From assembly GCF_014472415.1 (NCBI RefSeq), contig NZ_JACSZV010000024.1, forward strand, positions 30,466 through 94,465: DNA of 64,000 bases. The letters are read 5' to 3'. Below the pieces are notes generated by a model, which was given only the letters and a program-made list of their open reading frames with translations, was not told the origin of the DNA and ran no database searches. Positions 40,763 through 49,026 of the stretch are shown here, piece by piece. Both the position numbers and the translations under genes were made by a program. The DNA comes from Pseudomonas sp. N40(2020). Lineage in GTDB: Bacteria > Pseudomonadota > Gammaproteobacteria > Pseudomonadales > Pseudomonadaceae. Within the stretch, counting starts at the first letter, position 1, and each line of letters starts with the position of its first letter.

Positions 40763-41415
40763 ACGCGCCCTACCCGGTGCGTCTGGCTGGCGAGGAACTC
40801 TGGCTGCTGCCGGAGAAAGCCCTGTATTGGCCGGAACAGCAGGCGCTGCTGATCGCCGACGTGCATTTCGGCAAGGCGGCCGCCTATCGCAGCCTCGGGC
40901 AACCCGTCCCGCAAGGCACGACGGCGAGCAATGTCGCGGTGATTGATCGGCTGCTGGCGAAACTGCCCTGCCGACAACTGATATTTCTAGGCGACTTCCT
41001 GCATGGGCCTGGCTCGCATGCAGCGGGCACTTTAAGCGCGCTGGCTGAATGGCGGTCACGCCACGCTGATCTGCCGATGACGCTGATTCGCGGCAATCAC
41101 GACAAACGCGCAGGCGACCCACCGGCGTCGCTGAACATCCGCGTGGTGCCGGAACCGCTGCTGCTCGGGCCGTTCGCCTTGCAGCATGAACCCGATCCCC
41201 ATCCCGAAAGGCACGTGCTGGCCGGGCATGTGCACCCGGTTTATCGGCTGCATGGCAAGGGGCGACAGAGTTTGCGCCTCGCATGCTTCAGGCTGGGTGA
41301 ACGCATCAGTGTGATGCCGGCATTCGGCGCCTTCACCGGCGGCTATCCGGTCGAGCGCGACGAGTCCTGTAGGATCTTTGTCATTGGTGACAACGAAATA
41401 TGGCCAGTCAGTTGA
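40759..41415 (+). CDS. DNA ligase-associated metallophosphoesterase
   Basis: This 218-residue calcineurin-like enzyme shows the metal motifs ADVHFGKA, LGDFLHG, RGNHDKR and GHVHPV. It matches the ligase-associated phosphoesterase family (MPE) whose P. putida member is a metal-dependent phosphodiesterase acting on nucleic acid ends. It overlaps the helicase gene by four bases (ATGA). Its last codons and stop lie within a perfect 20-base inverted repeat (41400-41445). Confidence 0.9.
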   Translation: MNAPYPVRLAGEELWLLPEKALYWPEQQALLIADVHFGKAAAYRSLGQPVPQGTTASNVAVIDRLLAKLPCRQLIFLGDFLHGPGSHAAGTLSALAEWRSRHADLPMTLIRGNHDKRAGDPPASLNIRVVPEPLLLGPFALQHEPDPHPERHVLAGHVHPVYRLHGKGRQSLRLACFRLGERISVMPAFGAFTGGYPVERDESCRIFVIGDNEIWPVS

Positions 41416-41445
41416 AGTCTTGCCGGACTTCAACTGACTGGCCAT
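41400..41445. terminator. Perfect 20-bp inverted repeat overlapping the phosphoesterase stop
   Basis: Arms 41400-41419 and 41426-41445 are exactly complementary with a six-base loop TTGCCG. The left arm includes the final codons and TGA. There is no T tract, so it may be a 3' stabiliser or barrier between convergent genes and not a classical terminator. Confidence 0.7.
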
Positions 41446-41461
41446 TCATTTCCCATCGGGA

Positions 41462-41671
41462 TCAGGCAACTGGCGCCGGTGGTGGCTCGTCGGGAAGGGT
41501 CGGCTCGCCCGGCTCGGTCGGTTGTTCATTGGGGGTATCGGGATCAGGCTGGCCAGGAATTCCGCCGGCCATGCTGATGGGCGGGTGTGCCAACAAGGAC
41601 CAGGCTAAAACGCCAATCTGATTGGGTTCAAGCCTTGCCAGTTCGGCACTGATATGCGGATCGATCTTCAT
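41462..41671 (-). CDS. Small protein with Pro-rich tail, unknown function
   Basis: This 69-residue protein begins MKIDPHISAELARLEPNQ, with a short hydrophobic middle (GVLAWSLLAHPPISMAGG) and a Pro/Glu-rich end (PGQPDPDTPNEQPTEPGEP and on). No domain is recognised. GAGGAGTGCCCT gives a good ribosome-binding site for the ATG at 41671; the in-frame extension to 41725 lies outside it. It stands alone between the phosphoesterase and dcd. Coding is likely but not certain. Confidence 0.62.
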   Translation of the reverse strand: MKIDPHISAELARLEPNQIGVLAWSLLAHPPISMAGGIPGQPDPDTPNEQPTEPGEPTLPDEPPPAPVA

Positions 41672-41778
41672 AGGGCACTCCTCGGCGAAGGCCCGTTTCA
41701 GCAGACGCAAAAACGGGCAGTACACCCCATAGAGTGTCTGCCCGCCAAAGAATTCCCGACAATTGCCGGATGAACCAA

Positions 41779-42345
41779 TCAGGTACGCGGCAGAGTTACG
41801 CCACGCTGGCCCTGGTACTTGCCGCCGCGATCCTTGTAGGAAACTTCACATTCCTCGTCGGATTCGAGGAACAGCATCTGCGCCACGCCTTCGTTGGCGT
41901 AGATTTTCGCCGGCAGGTTGGTGGTGTTGGAGAACTCCAGAGTCACGTGACCTTCCCACTCAGGCTCAAGCGGAGTGACGTTAACGATGATGCCGCAACG
42001 CGCGTAGGTGCTTTTACCCAGGCAGATGGTCAGTACATTGCGCGGAATACGGAAATATTCGACGGTACTGGCCAGGGCGAAGGAGTTCGGCGGAATGATG
42101 CACACGTCGCTATGGATGTCGACGAAGCTGCCGGCGTCGAAGTTTTTCGGGTCGACAATGGCCGAATTGATGTTGGTGAACACCTTGAAGTGGTTGGTGC
42201 AACGCACGTCGTAGCCGTAGCTCGACACACCGTAGGAGATCACCCGGCTGTCGTCGCTGCCGCGCACCTGGCGCTCGACGAACGGTTCGATCATGCCGTG
42301 TTCCTGCGCCATGCGGCGAATCCACTTGTCCGATTTGATGCTCAT
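41779..42345 (-). CDS. dcd: dCTP deaminase Dcd
   Basis: This 188-residue enzyme turns dCTP into dUTP for thymidylate synthesis. Motifs seen: SIKSDKWIRRMA, SSYGYDVRCTN, GKSTYARCGI with the catalytic region, and TPLEPEWEGHVTLE with the conserved Glu. The C-terminus YQGQRGVTLPRT is the lid found in the Pseudomonas enzymes. It stands alone on the minus strand with its promoter in the 42346-42698 gap. Confidence 0.95.
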   Translation of the reverse strand: MSIKSDKWIRRMAQEHGMIEPFVERQVRGSDDSRVISYGVSSYGYDVRCTNHFKVFTNINSAIVDPKNFDAGSFVDIHSDVCIIPPNSFALASTVEYFRIPRNVLTICLGKSTYARCGIIVNVTPLEPEWEGHVTLEFSNTTNLPAKIYANEGVAQMLFLESDEECEVSYKDRGGKYQGQRGVTLPRT

Positions 42346-42698
42346 GGCGGGTGTCCTGAATAGCGAGGTGGAAAAATTCTGTCCGGCATCTTACCGGTCG
42401 CGCCGCCGGGTTCAAAGTGCGCGCTGCAATTCTCGCCGAACACCCATGAAATACGGACTTTGGCGACGAACCGTCACACCGCCGATCCCGAAAACAGAGA
42501 AACCTTCGCAAGAAGCATTGGCACTTCTCGGAAAAAGGGTTAAGGTGGCGTCACTGTGTTGCTTGTGTCACTGAGAATCTCTACACGATATGTTGAATTT
42601 CGATCCAACCATCTACAAGAATTTTTCCTGCTCTTTGCACTCAGTCTCGGCCAGGGTTCTTCCTGAGTCGCAGTTATCTTTGTTCAAGGAGTTACACC
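42346..42698 (+). promoter_or_regulatory. Promoter region and long leader before the cold-shock gene
   Basis: This 353-base gap holds the promoter of dcd (left) and the leader of the cold-shock gene (right). Long untranslated leaders are usual for csp genes and take part in cold induction. AAGGAG at 42687-42692 is the ribosome-binding site. No further gene or clear regulatory palindrome was seen. Confidence 0.45.
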
Positions 42699-42908
42699 AT
42701 GTCTAATCGCCAAACCGGTACCGTTAAGTGGTTCAACGATGAAAAAGGCTTCGGCTTCATCACCCCACAATCCGGTGACGATCTGTTCGTTCACTTCAAA
42801 GCTATCCAATCCGACGGCTTCAAAAGCCTGAAAGAAGGCCAACAGGTTTCTTTCATCGCTACCCGCGGTCAGAAAGGCATGCAAGCTGAAGAAGTACAAG
42901 TTATCTAA
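42699..42908 (+). CDS. Cold-shock domain protein (CspA family)
   Basis: This 69-residue protein is one OB-fold cold-shock domain with RNP1 KGFGFIT and RNP2 DLFVHFK, the aromatic RNA-contact surface. It begins MSNRQTGTVKWFNDEKG. Proteins of this kind bind single-stranded RNA and DNA and act as RNA chaperones. It has a long leader upstream and two terminators downstream, so it is monocistronic. Confidence 0.96.
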   Translation: MSNRQTGTVKWFNDEKGFGFITPQSGDDLFVHFKAIQSDGFKSLKEGQQVSFIATRGQKGMQAEEVQVI

Positions 42909-42925
42909 CTTGTAGCTTCTTTAGA

Positions 42926-42957
42926 AAAGAGCCCCGCCCTCAAAGCGGGGCTTTTTT
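42926..42957 (+). terminator. Intrinsic terminator of the cold-shock gene
   Basis: Stem GCCCCGC/GCGGGGC with loop CCTCAAA-like bases and a six-T tract, 18 bases after the stop. Confidence 0.92.
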
Positions 42958-42981
42958 GTGGGCGTCTGTTTTTAAGGCGCT

Positions 42982-43016
42982 AAAAAAAACGCAGCCTGAT
43001 CAGGCTGCGTTTTTTA
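42982..43016. terminator. Second, bidirectional terminator
   Basis: AAAAAACGCAGCCTGATCAGGCTGCGTTTTTT: a ten-base stem with no real loop, with A and T runs on both sides. It serves the minus-strand DUF481 gene, which ends at 43035, as well as read-through from the left. Confidence 0.9.
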
Positions 43017-43034
43017 TTGAAGCCGCTACCGGCC

Positions 43035-44042
43035 TTACCAGGCCACGCCAAACCCTGCGGTGTAACGGGTTTTGTTCAAATCGGCATCGTTGGTGCCGCT
43101 GATGATGTCCCGCTCGGCTTTCAGATTCAGCGACGCCCAGTCGGTGACCTTGTAGCGCAGGCCCAATTCAGCATCCAGCGCGTAGTCCGCCACACCGGAC
43201 AATGGCTTGCCGACTTCGCCATTGGTGAAGAACTCGACCTTCTTGCCGATCAGGTAGCGGTTGTAGTCCCACTTCATCGCAACGGAATAGAAGTTGTCCT
43301 TGCTGCCATCTTTGTATTCATAGTCGGTACGGTTCAACAGCGAGCCGAGCGAGAACGCACCCAATTCGTCATCCCAAAACTGGTAACCCGGACCTGTACC
43401 GACGACTCGCTGACGGGCCAACTCTTCAACGTGGTCGCGCTTGTAATTCAGGCGCCCTTGCCAGAACCACTTATCCGTCAGGAAGCGGTCGAGTGCGTAC
43501 TCGGCGCGCCAGTTGTCGGTGGTAGTCACTTCATCCTGCACTTCGCGGTTGTATTCGCCCTCGGCGGTGTGCCGCCAGCGACCGTGGCGCGCCGTAGTCT
43601 TGAAGCCGACGTCGTAATCGTCGGTGTCTTTTTCTGCGCGCTGATAATCCAGCGCCAGATCGACATTACCCTTCCACACCAGATCCTCGACCACCGGTTT
43701 CGGCTTGAGGATTTGCTGGATGCTCGCCAGCTCTACGGTTTTCGGCGCTTCACCGTTGGCCAGCGTGACCTTGCCGTCATCGGCAGCGGTCAACGATTTG
43801 GCTTTCTCGCCATTATAGGCATCCTGCTTGACCAGCAATTCCTGGTCACTTTCCAGGGTCTTGACCTCTTTCCAGTCGATCGAGACAGCGCCGGCGTACT
43901 GGGTCTGAACCAACAGTTTGCCGCCATCGAACACGGTAATTTTGCCGCTCAACTTGTCACCGTTCTTCAACCAGACGGTGTCGGCAAGCAGGGGCGTGGA
44001 CGCACTGAAAACAGCAAGGCACAGCAAGGTTCTGGAAAACAT
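43035..44042 (-). CDS. DUF481 family outer-membrane protein (YdiY-like)
   Basis: This 335-residue protein has a signal peptide (MFSRTLLCLAVFSASTPLLA), an N-terminal domain with DTVWLKNGDKLSG and VFDGGKLLVQTQYAG, then a DUF481 beta-barrel with alternating aromatic and charged strands (VDLALDYQRAEKDTDD, WFWQGRLNYKRDHVEE) ending in a C-terminal aromatic (GFGVAW), as outer-membrane proteins do. Length and layout match the YdiY-type family. It may be a porin-like or salt-induced outer-membrane protein; function unproven. Confidence 0.88.
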   Translation of the reverse strand: MFSRTLLCLAVFSASTPLLADTVWLKNGDKLSGKITVFDGGKLLVQTQYAGAVSIDWKEVKTLESDQELLVKQDAYNGEKAKSLTAADDGKVTLANGEAPKTVELASIQQILKPKPVVEDLVWKGNVDLALDYQRAEKDTDDYDVGFKTTARHGRWRHTAEGEYNREVQDEVTTTDNWRAEYALDRFLTDKWFWQGRLNYKRDHVEELARQRVVGTGPGYQFWDDELGAFSLGSLLNRTDYEYKDGSKDNFYSVAMKWDYNRYLIGKKVEFFTNGEVGKPLSGVADYALDAELGLRYKVTDWASLNLKAERDIISGTNDADLNKTRYTAGFGVAW

Positions 44043-44205
44043 AAGCGAGTCGGGGGCTCAAGTTTGCGAAAAAGAACGGCATTATCCGTAGGAATAAGAC
44101 CATGACAAGGACTGACCGGACTATTTCTATTGAGTTCATTTCTCAATTGACCGATGAGGGATTACGCTTAAGCCATCCATCCGCTCCTGTTCAGGAACCG
44201 CGTAC

Positions 44206-44559
44206 GTGACAGACCCGAACCACGATGGCGAGAGCGAAGCGCAAATCCGACGCACGGCGCTCTACTCGACCCTCGCTCAAGTGCCCGAAGGCAAGGTCGT
44301 CAGCTATGGTCAATTGGCTGACCTTGCCGGGTTGGGACGCGCTGCCCGCTGGGTCGGGCGGACCTTGAGTCAATTGCCCGGCGACACCAAACTGCCCTGG
44401 CACCGTGTATTGGGCGCCGGCGGGCGAATCAGCCTGCCGGTGGGCAGTCCATCGGGTGATGAACAACGGGCGCGTTTGCGCATGGAAGGCATCACCGTCC
44501 TGAACAATCGTGTGGATATTCAGCGCCATGGCTGGCGTCCGGTAGAGCACAGCGGTTAG
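44206..44559 (+). CDS. Alkyltransferase-like (ATL) DNA repair protein
   Basis: This 117-residue protein has the MGMT DNA-binding domain: VPEGKVVSYGQLADLAG, RAARWVGRTL and the active-site motif PWHRV at residues 64-68. In O6-methylguanine transferases this reads PCHR; the cysteine is replaced by Trp65, the mark of ATL proteins. ATLs cannot remove alkyl groups but bind O6-alkylguanine and direct nucleotide excision repair to it. The start is GTG with AGGA nine bases upstream. It stands alone. Confidence 0.93.
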   Translation: MTDPNHDGESEAQIRRTALYSTLAQVPEGKVVSYGQLADLAGLGRAARWVGRTLSQLPGDTKLPWHRVLGAGGRISLPVGSPSGDEQRARLRMEGITVLNNRVDIQRHGWRPVEHSG

Positions 44560-44602
44560 AGTGCGCGCTTTGTTTTCGCAATCTTGAGGCAGACTTCAGC
44601 CC

Positions 44603-46162
44603 ATGCCCCGTAAAACCTGGCGCGCCGCGCTCGCCGCCTATGCCAGTCCTTCGACGCTCGTGCTGTTGTTGCTCGGTTTCGCCGCCGGCCTGCCGTACAT
44701 GCTGGTGTTTTCAACGCTTTCGGTCTGGCTGCGTGAAGCAGGTGTGGCCCGTGAAACCATCGGCTACGCCAGCCTCATCGGCCTGGCTTACGCGTTCAAA
44801 TGGGTCTGGTCACCGCTGCTCGATCAATGGCGCTTGCCGTTGCTGGGCAAGCTCGGCCGTCGCCGCTCGTGGCTGGTGCTCTCGCAAGCACTGGTGATTC
44901 TCGGCTTGATCGGTATGGGTTTCTGCGATCCGCAGAAGCACCTGTCCTGGCTGATCGCCATCGCCGTCGTCGTTGCGTTCGCCTCCGCCACCCAAGACAT
45001 CGCGGTAGACGCCTATCGCCTGGAAATCGCCGACGACAGCCGCCAGGCCGCACTCGCCGCCAGTTACATGTCCGGCTACCGCATCGCCGCGCTGCTCGCC
45101 ACCGCTGGCGCGTTGTTTTTCGCCGAAGGTTTCGGCTCTACCGGTTTCAACTATCAACACTCAGCCTGGGCCGGCACTTACGCGCTGTTCGGCGCACTGA
45201 TGATTCCTGCGCTGCTCACTACCCTGCTGATGCGCGAGCCGCCTGTGCCGTTGCGCACCCAATTGCAAGCGGGCCGCTATACCTTCATGCATCAATTGAT
45301 GTCGGTATTCGTACTGATCGTGCTGCTGGTGTCCGTGCCGGCGATGTTCACCCAGCTCTACAACACCGATTTCGCCAGCGTGTTGTTCGAAGGCGTCAGC
45401 CCGCTCGACCTGCTGCTGGAAGACCGCGCCTTCCTGCGCGCCATTCTTTATACCTTGCTCACCTGGATGTGCCTGTCGGCCATGGGTCGCCGCGGGCTGG
45501 CGCCGGTCCTGACGCCGGTCAACGACTTCATCCTGCGCTACCGCTGGCAGGCGCTATTGCTGCTCGGGCTGATCGCCACCTATCGGATGTCGGACACGGT
45601 CATGGGCGTGATGGCCAACGTGTTCTACATCGACCAGGGGTTCACCAAGGACCAGATTGCCAGCGTCAGCAAGATCTTCGGCCTGATCATGACCCTCGTC
45701 GGTGCGGGCATGGGCGGGCTGCTGATCGTGCGCTTCGGCATCCTGCCGATCCTGTTTATTGGCGGCGTGACATCGGCGGGCACTAACCTGCTGTTTCTGA
45801 TGCTGGCTGACATGGGGCCGAACCTGAAGATGCTGGTGGTGACCATTTCCCTCGACAACTTCAGCTCGGGACTGGCGACTTCGGCGTTCGTTGCCTACCT
45901 GTCGAGCCTGACCAACCTTAAGTTCTCCGCGACCCAGTACGCCCTGCTCAGCTCGATCATGCTCCTGCTGCCGCGCCTGATCGGCGGCTATTCCGGGGTG
46001 ATGGTGGAGAAGTTCGGTTACCACAACTTCTTCCTGATCACCGCCATGCTCGGTGTGCCGACGCTATTGCTGATCGCCCTGCACTGGCTCCAGGAAAGCC
46101 GCCGCGAAGGCCCTACACCAACGCCTGAGCCTGTGCCGACGCCGCTTGTGGAAGAATCGTAA
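44603..46162 (+). CDS. ampG: AmpG-family muropeptide permease (MFS)
   Basis: This 519-residue membrane protein has about 12-14 helices and the AmpG features GFAAGLPYMLVFSTLSVWLREAGV-type opening (first half only quoted as GFAAGLPYMLVFSTL), KWVWSPLLDQWRLP, ATQDIAVDAYRLE and a late SLTNLKFSATQYALLSS. AmpG imports anhydromuropeptides from cell-wall turnover, feeding recycling and beta-lactamase signalling. The Glu/Pro-rich end (PTPEPVPTP) is cytoplasmic. It lies 43 bases after the ATL gene. Pseudomonads may carry more than one AmpG-like gene, so orthology to the main one is not proven. Confidence 0.83.
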   Translation: MPRKTWRAALAAYASPSTLVLLLLGFAAGLPYMLVFSTLSVWLREAGVARETIGYASLIGLAYAFKWVWSPLLDQWRLPLLGKLGRRRSWLVLSQALVILGLIGMGFCDPQKHLSWLIAIAVVVAFASATQDIAVDAYRLEIADDSRQAALAASYMSGYRIAALLATAGALFFAEGFGSTGFNYQHSAWAGTYALFGALMIPALLTTLLMREPPVPLRTQLQAGRYTFMHQLMSVFVLIVLLVSVPAMFTQLYNTDFASVLFEGVSPLDLLLEDRAFLRAILYTLLTWMCLSAMGRRGLAPVLTPVNDFILRYRWQALLLLGLIATYRMSDTVMGVMANVFYIDQGFTKDQIASVSKIFGLIMTLVGAGMGGLLIVRFGILPILFIGGVTSAGTNLLFLMLADMGPNLKMLVVTISLDNFSSGLATSAFVAYLSSLTNLKFSATQYALLSSIMLLLPRLIGGYSGVMVEKFGYHNFFLITAMLGVPTLLLIALHWLQESRREGPTPTPEPVPTPLVEES

Positions 46163-46291
46163 GACGTTTCGCCAAGGGCGGGAAGAATCCCGCCCTTGTG
46201 TCCCTCCGCCGGCCGCACTTCTGTACGTCAGCAAAACTCGCCGGTACACTGCTCCGTCATTTCCAGTCATAGCAACCGACAACGGCCAACC

Positions 46292-48007
46292 ATGCGCACC
46301 AGTCAATTTTTGCTCGCCACACAGAAAGAAACGCCTTCCGACGCGGTCGTAATCAGCCACCAGCTGATGCTGCGCGCCGGCATGATCCGCAAACTCGCCT
46401 CAGGTCTTTACACCTGGCTGCCCATGGGCCTGCGAGTGATGCGCAAGGTTGAAGCCATCGTTCGTGAAGAAATGAACGCTGCCGGCTCTCTGGAAGTGTT
46501 GATGCCGAGCACCCAACCGGCCGAGCTGTGGCAGGAATCGGGACGCTGGGAAGAATACGGCCCTGAGCTGCTGCGCATCAAAGACCGCCACGGTCGCGAC
46601 TTCTGCGCAGGCCCGACCCACGAAGAAGTGATCACCGATCTGATGCGCAACGAGTTGAGCAGCTACAAACAGCTGCCCATCAACCTGTACCAGATCCAGA
46701 CCAAATTCCGTGACGAAATCCGCCCACGCTTCGGTTTGATGCGCGGCCGCGAATTCATCATGAAGGACGCGTACTCGTTCCACGCCGATCAGGCTTCGCT
46801 GCAGGTCACCTACGACCGCATGCATCAGGCGTACTGCAACGTGTTCACCCGTATGGGCCTGAAATTCCGCCCGGTTGAAGCCGACAACGGCTCTATCGGC
46901 GGCGCCGGTTCCCACGAATTCCACGTACTGGCCGAGTCCGGCGAAGACGATATCGCCTTCAGCAACGGCTCCGACTACGCAGCGAACATCGAAAAGGCCG
47001 AAGCTGTGCCACGGGAAACTTCCCGCCCAGCACCGGCCGAAGAGCTGCGTCTGGTCGACACTCCGGACACCAAGACCATCGCCGCGCTGGTGGAAAAATT
47101 CAGTCTGCCGATTGAAAAGACCATCAAGACCCTGATCGTGCACGCGGAAGAAGAAGGCAAGCTGATTGCCCTGATCATCCGTGGCGACCACGAACTGAAC
47201 GAAATCAAGGCAGCCCAGCAACCAGGCGTGGCCAGCCCGCTGGTCATGGCGTCCGATGCCGAACTGCGTGACGCCATTGGCGCCGGCGCTGGTTCCCTCG
47301 GGCCGCTCAACCTGCCGCTGCCAATCATCATCGACCGCTCGGTCGAACTGATGAGCGACTTCGGCATCGGCGCGAACATCGACGACAAGCACTACTTCGG
47401 CGTGAACTGGGAGCGCGATCTGCCGGTTCCGACCGTGGCTGACCTGCGCAACGTGGTTGCCGGCGACCCAAGCCCGGACGGCAAAGGCACGCTGGAAATC
47501 AAACGTGGCATCGAAGTCGGGCACATCTTCCAGCTGGGCAACAAGTACAGCAAGGCGATGAAGTGCGAAGTGCTGGGCGAAAACGGCAAGCCAGTGACCC
47601 TGGAAATGGGCTGCTACGGCATTGGCGTGTCCCGCGTGGTGGCTGCCGCGATCGAGCAGAACAACGATGCGAACGGCATCATCTGGAGCGACACCCTGGC
47701 GCCGTTCCAGATTGCTCTGGTACCACTGCGTTACGAAACCGAGCAGGTTCGCGAAGCCACCGACAAACTGTACGCAGAACTGACTGCGGCCGGTTTCGAA
47801 GTGCTGCTGGATGATCGCGACAAGAAAACCAGCCCGGGCATCAAGTTCGCGGACATGGAGCTGATCGGCATTCCACACCGGATCGTGGTCAGCGACCGTG
47901 GCCTCGCCGAAGGCAACCTGGAATACAAGAGCCGTACCGAAGGCGAGGCGCAAGCGCTGCCGGTGGCTGACGTATTGTCCTTCCTTCAGGCTCGTATCCG
48001 CCGCTGA
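46292..48007 (+). CDS. proS: Prolyl-tRNA synthetase ProS
   Basis: This 571-residue class II synthetase starts MRTSQFLLATQKETPSDA, with motif 2 (FRDEIRPRFGLMRGREFIMKDAYSF region; core PRFGLMRGREF), an INS editing domain between about 220 and 400, and motif 3 MGCYGIGVSRVV followed by the anticodon-binding domain. It charges tRNA-Pro. The bacterial INS-containing type is clear. ATG at 46292 is the standard start; the in-frame stretch before it is the intergenic leader. It is followed after 17 bases by a lipoprotein gene. Confidence 0.97.
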   Translation: MRTSQFLLATQKETPSDAVVISHQLMLRAGMIRKLASGLYTWLPMGLRVMRKVEAIVREEMNAAGSLEVLMPSTQPAELWQESGRWEEYGPELLRIKDRHGRDFCAGPTHEEVITDLMRNELSSYKQLPINLYQIQTKFRDEIRPRFGLMRGREFIMKDAYSFHADQASLQVTYDRMHQAYCNVFTRMGLKFRPVEADNGSIGGAGSHEFHVLAESGEDDIAFSNGSDYAANIEKAEAVPRETSRPAPAEELRLVDTPDTKTIAALVEKFSLPIEKTIKTLIVHAEEEGKLIALIIRGDHELNEIKAAQQPGVASPLVMASDAELRDAIGAGAGSLGPLNLPLPIIIDRSVELMSDFGIGANIDDKHYFGVNWERDLPVPTVADLRNVVAGDPSPDGKGTLEIKRGIEVGHIFQLGNKYSKAMKCEVLGENGKPVTLEMGCYGIGVSRVVAAAIEQNNDANGIIWSDTLAPFQIALVPLRYETEQVREATDKLYAELTAAGFEVLLDDRDKKTSPGIKFADMELIGIPHRIVVSDRGLAEGNLEYKSRTEGEAQALPVADVLSFLQARIRR

Positions 48008-48024
48008 AACCAGATAGAGACGTC

Positions 48025-48978
48025 ATGTTCAAGCGAAACACCTTGGGCCTCGGAGGCACCGCCCTGTGCGGTGCCCTGCTGGTCAGCGGCTGTGCCAATC
48101 ACATGTCACAGCGCAGCGAGCACGAAGAGCGTGTCGAGCGAAAGTTGCTCGATCACACTTTGCAGATCGATGTCGGTGAGCCCAAGGAACTTGAGCTCCC
48201 GCAGCGACGCGTGAAGATCAACGAGCAGAAGACATTCGAAGTCACCGAATTCGAAGTCACCCGCCGTTACGACCGCTACACGCCTTACCAACCCTGGCGG
48301 GAAGTCTACGAGATTCCGCTGGGCGCGGTGGCGGTGGTCGGTGGCGTCGGCGCGAACGTGGTTAACGTCTTTGCGCTCGGCAATTTGCCGGACAGCGTGA
48401 CCAAGGACTGGCTGAGCTACGGTTTTGCCGGGCTCAATCCGTTCATGAACGTGCAGTCCAACGGTCGTGCGCAACAGAATCTGGCCGGCATCGATGAAAT
48501 CCAGCGCGACAAGCGCACGGAGTATTCGAGCCTGCCGTGGAGCGAGCGACCGGTGCAAGTCAAGGCCGGCAAGCAGACATTCGACATGACCACCGACCGT
48601 AACGGCGTGCTGCGTCTTAACCTGCTCGACAGCCCGTTTGCCGAAAATGATCTCAATCATGTCGGCAAATTGCAGATCAGTGTCGAAGACGCCAAGGATG
48701 AAGTTCAATCTGACTCAACCCTGATGATCAGCAGCCACCTGCGGGGCAAGTTGCTGGAAGCTCACGGGCTGATTTACGACGATCTGGAAGACGACGAAGT
48801 GAGCCAATGGGTACACCGGGTCAAACGCCTGTCGGAATTGGGTCTGGAAGAAGAAGCCAGCGAGCTGGAACAAAGCCTGATCGAACTGACGCGTAACGAT
48901 CCAGAGTTGCAGGCTGAGTTTCTCAAGTCGCTGACCAAGGATGCGGGGCGGTTGGTGGCGGATCCGGGACCGAATTAA
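48025..48978 (+). CDS. Conserved Pseudomonas lipoprotein, unknown function
   Basis: This 317-residue protein has a lipobox (LLVSGC, cysteine 23), a charged early segment (SQRSEHEERVERKL), a beta-rich middle, a hydrophobic glycine-rich stretch (GAVAVVGGVGANVVNVFALG) and a helical, acidic end (LGLEEEASELEQSLIEL). No domain is recognised. It starts 17 bases after proS and may be co-transcribed with it. A strong terminator follows. Confidence 0.78.
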   Translation: MFKRNTLGLGGTALCGALLVSGCANHMSQRSEHEERVERKLLDHTLQIDVGEPKELELPQRRVKINEQKTFEVTEFEVTRRYDRYTPYQPWREVYEIPLGAVAVVGGVGANVVNVFALGNLPDSVTKDWLSYGFAGLNPFMNVQSNGRAQQNLAGIDEIQRDKRTEYSSLPWSERPVQVKAGKQTFDMTTDRNGVLRLNLLDSPFAENDLNHVGKLQISVEDAKDEVQSDSTLMISSHLRGKLLEAHGLIYDDLEDDEVSQWVHRVKRLSELGLEEEASELEQSLIELTRNDPELQAEFLKSLTKDAGRLVADPGPN

Positions 48979-48986
48979 GCTCTGTT

Positions 48987-49014
48987 AAAAGATCGTCCTG
49001 TCGGACGATCTTTT
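48987..49014. terminator. Bidirectional intrinsic terminator
   Basis: AAAAGATCGTCC-TGTC-GGACGATCTTTT: a 12-base stem with A and T ends, between the lipoprotein gene and the convergent dinB. Confidence 0.92.
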
Positions 49015-49026
49015 GCTTTTAAGGGT

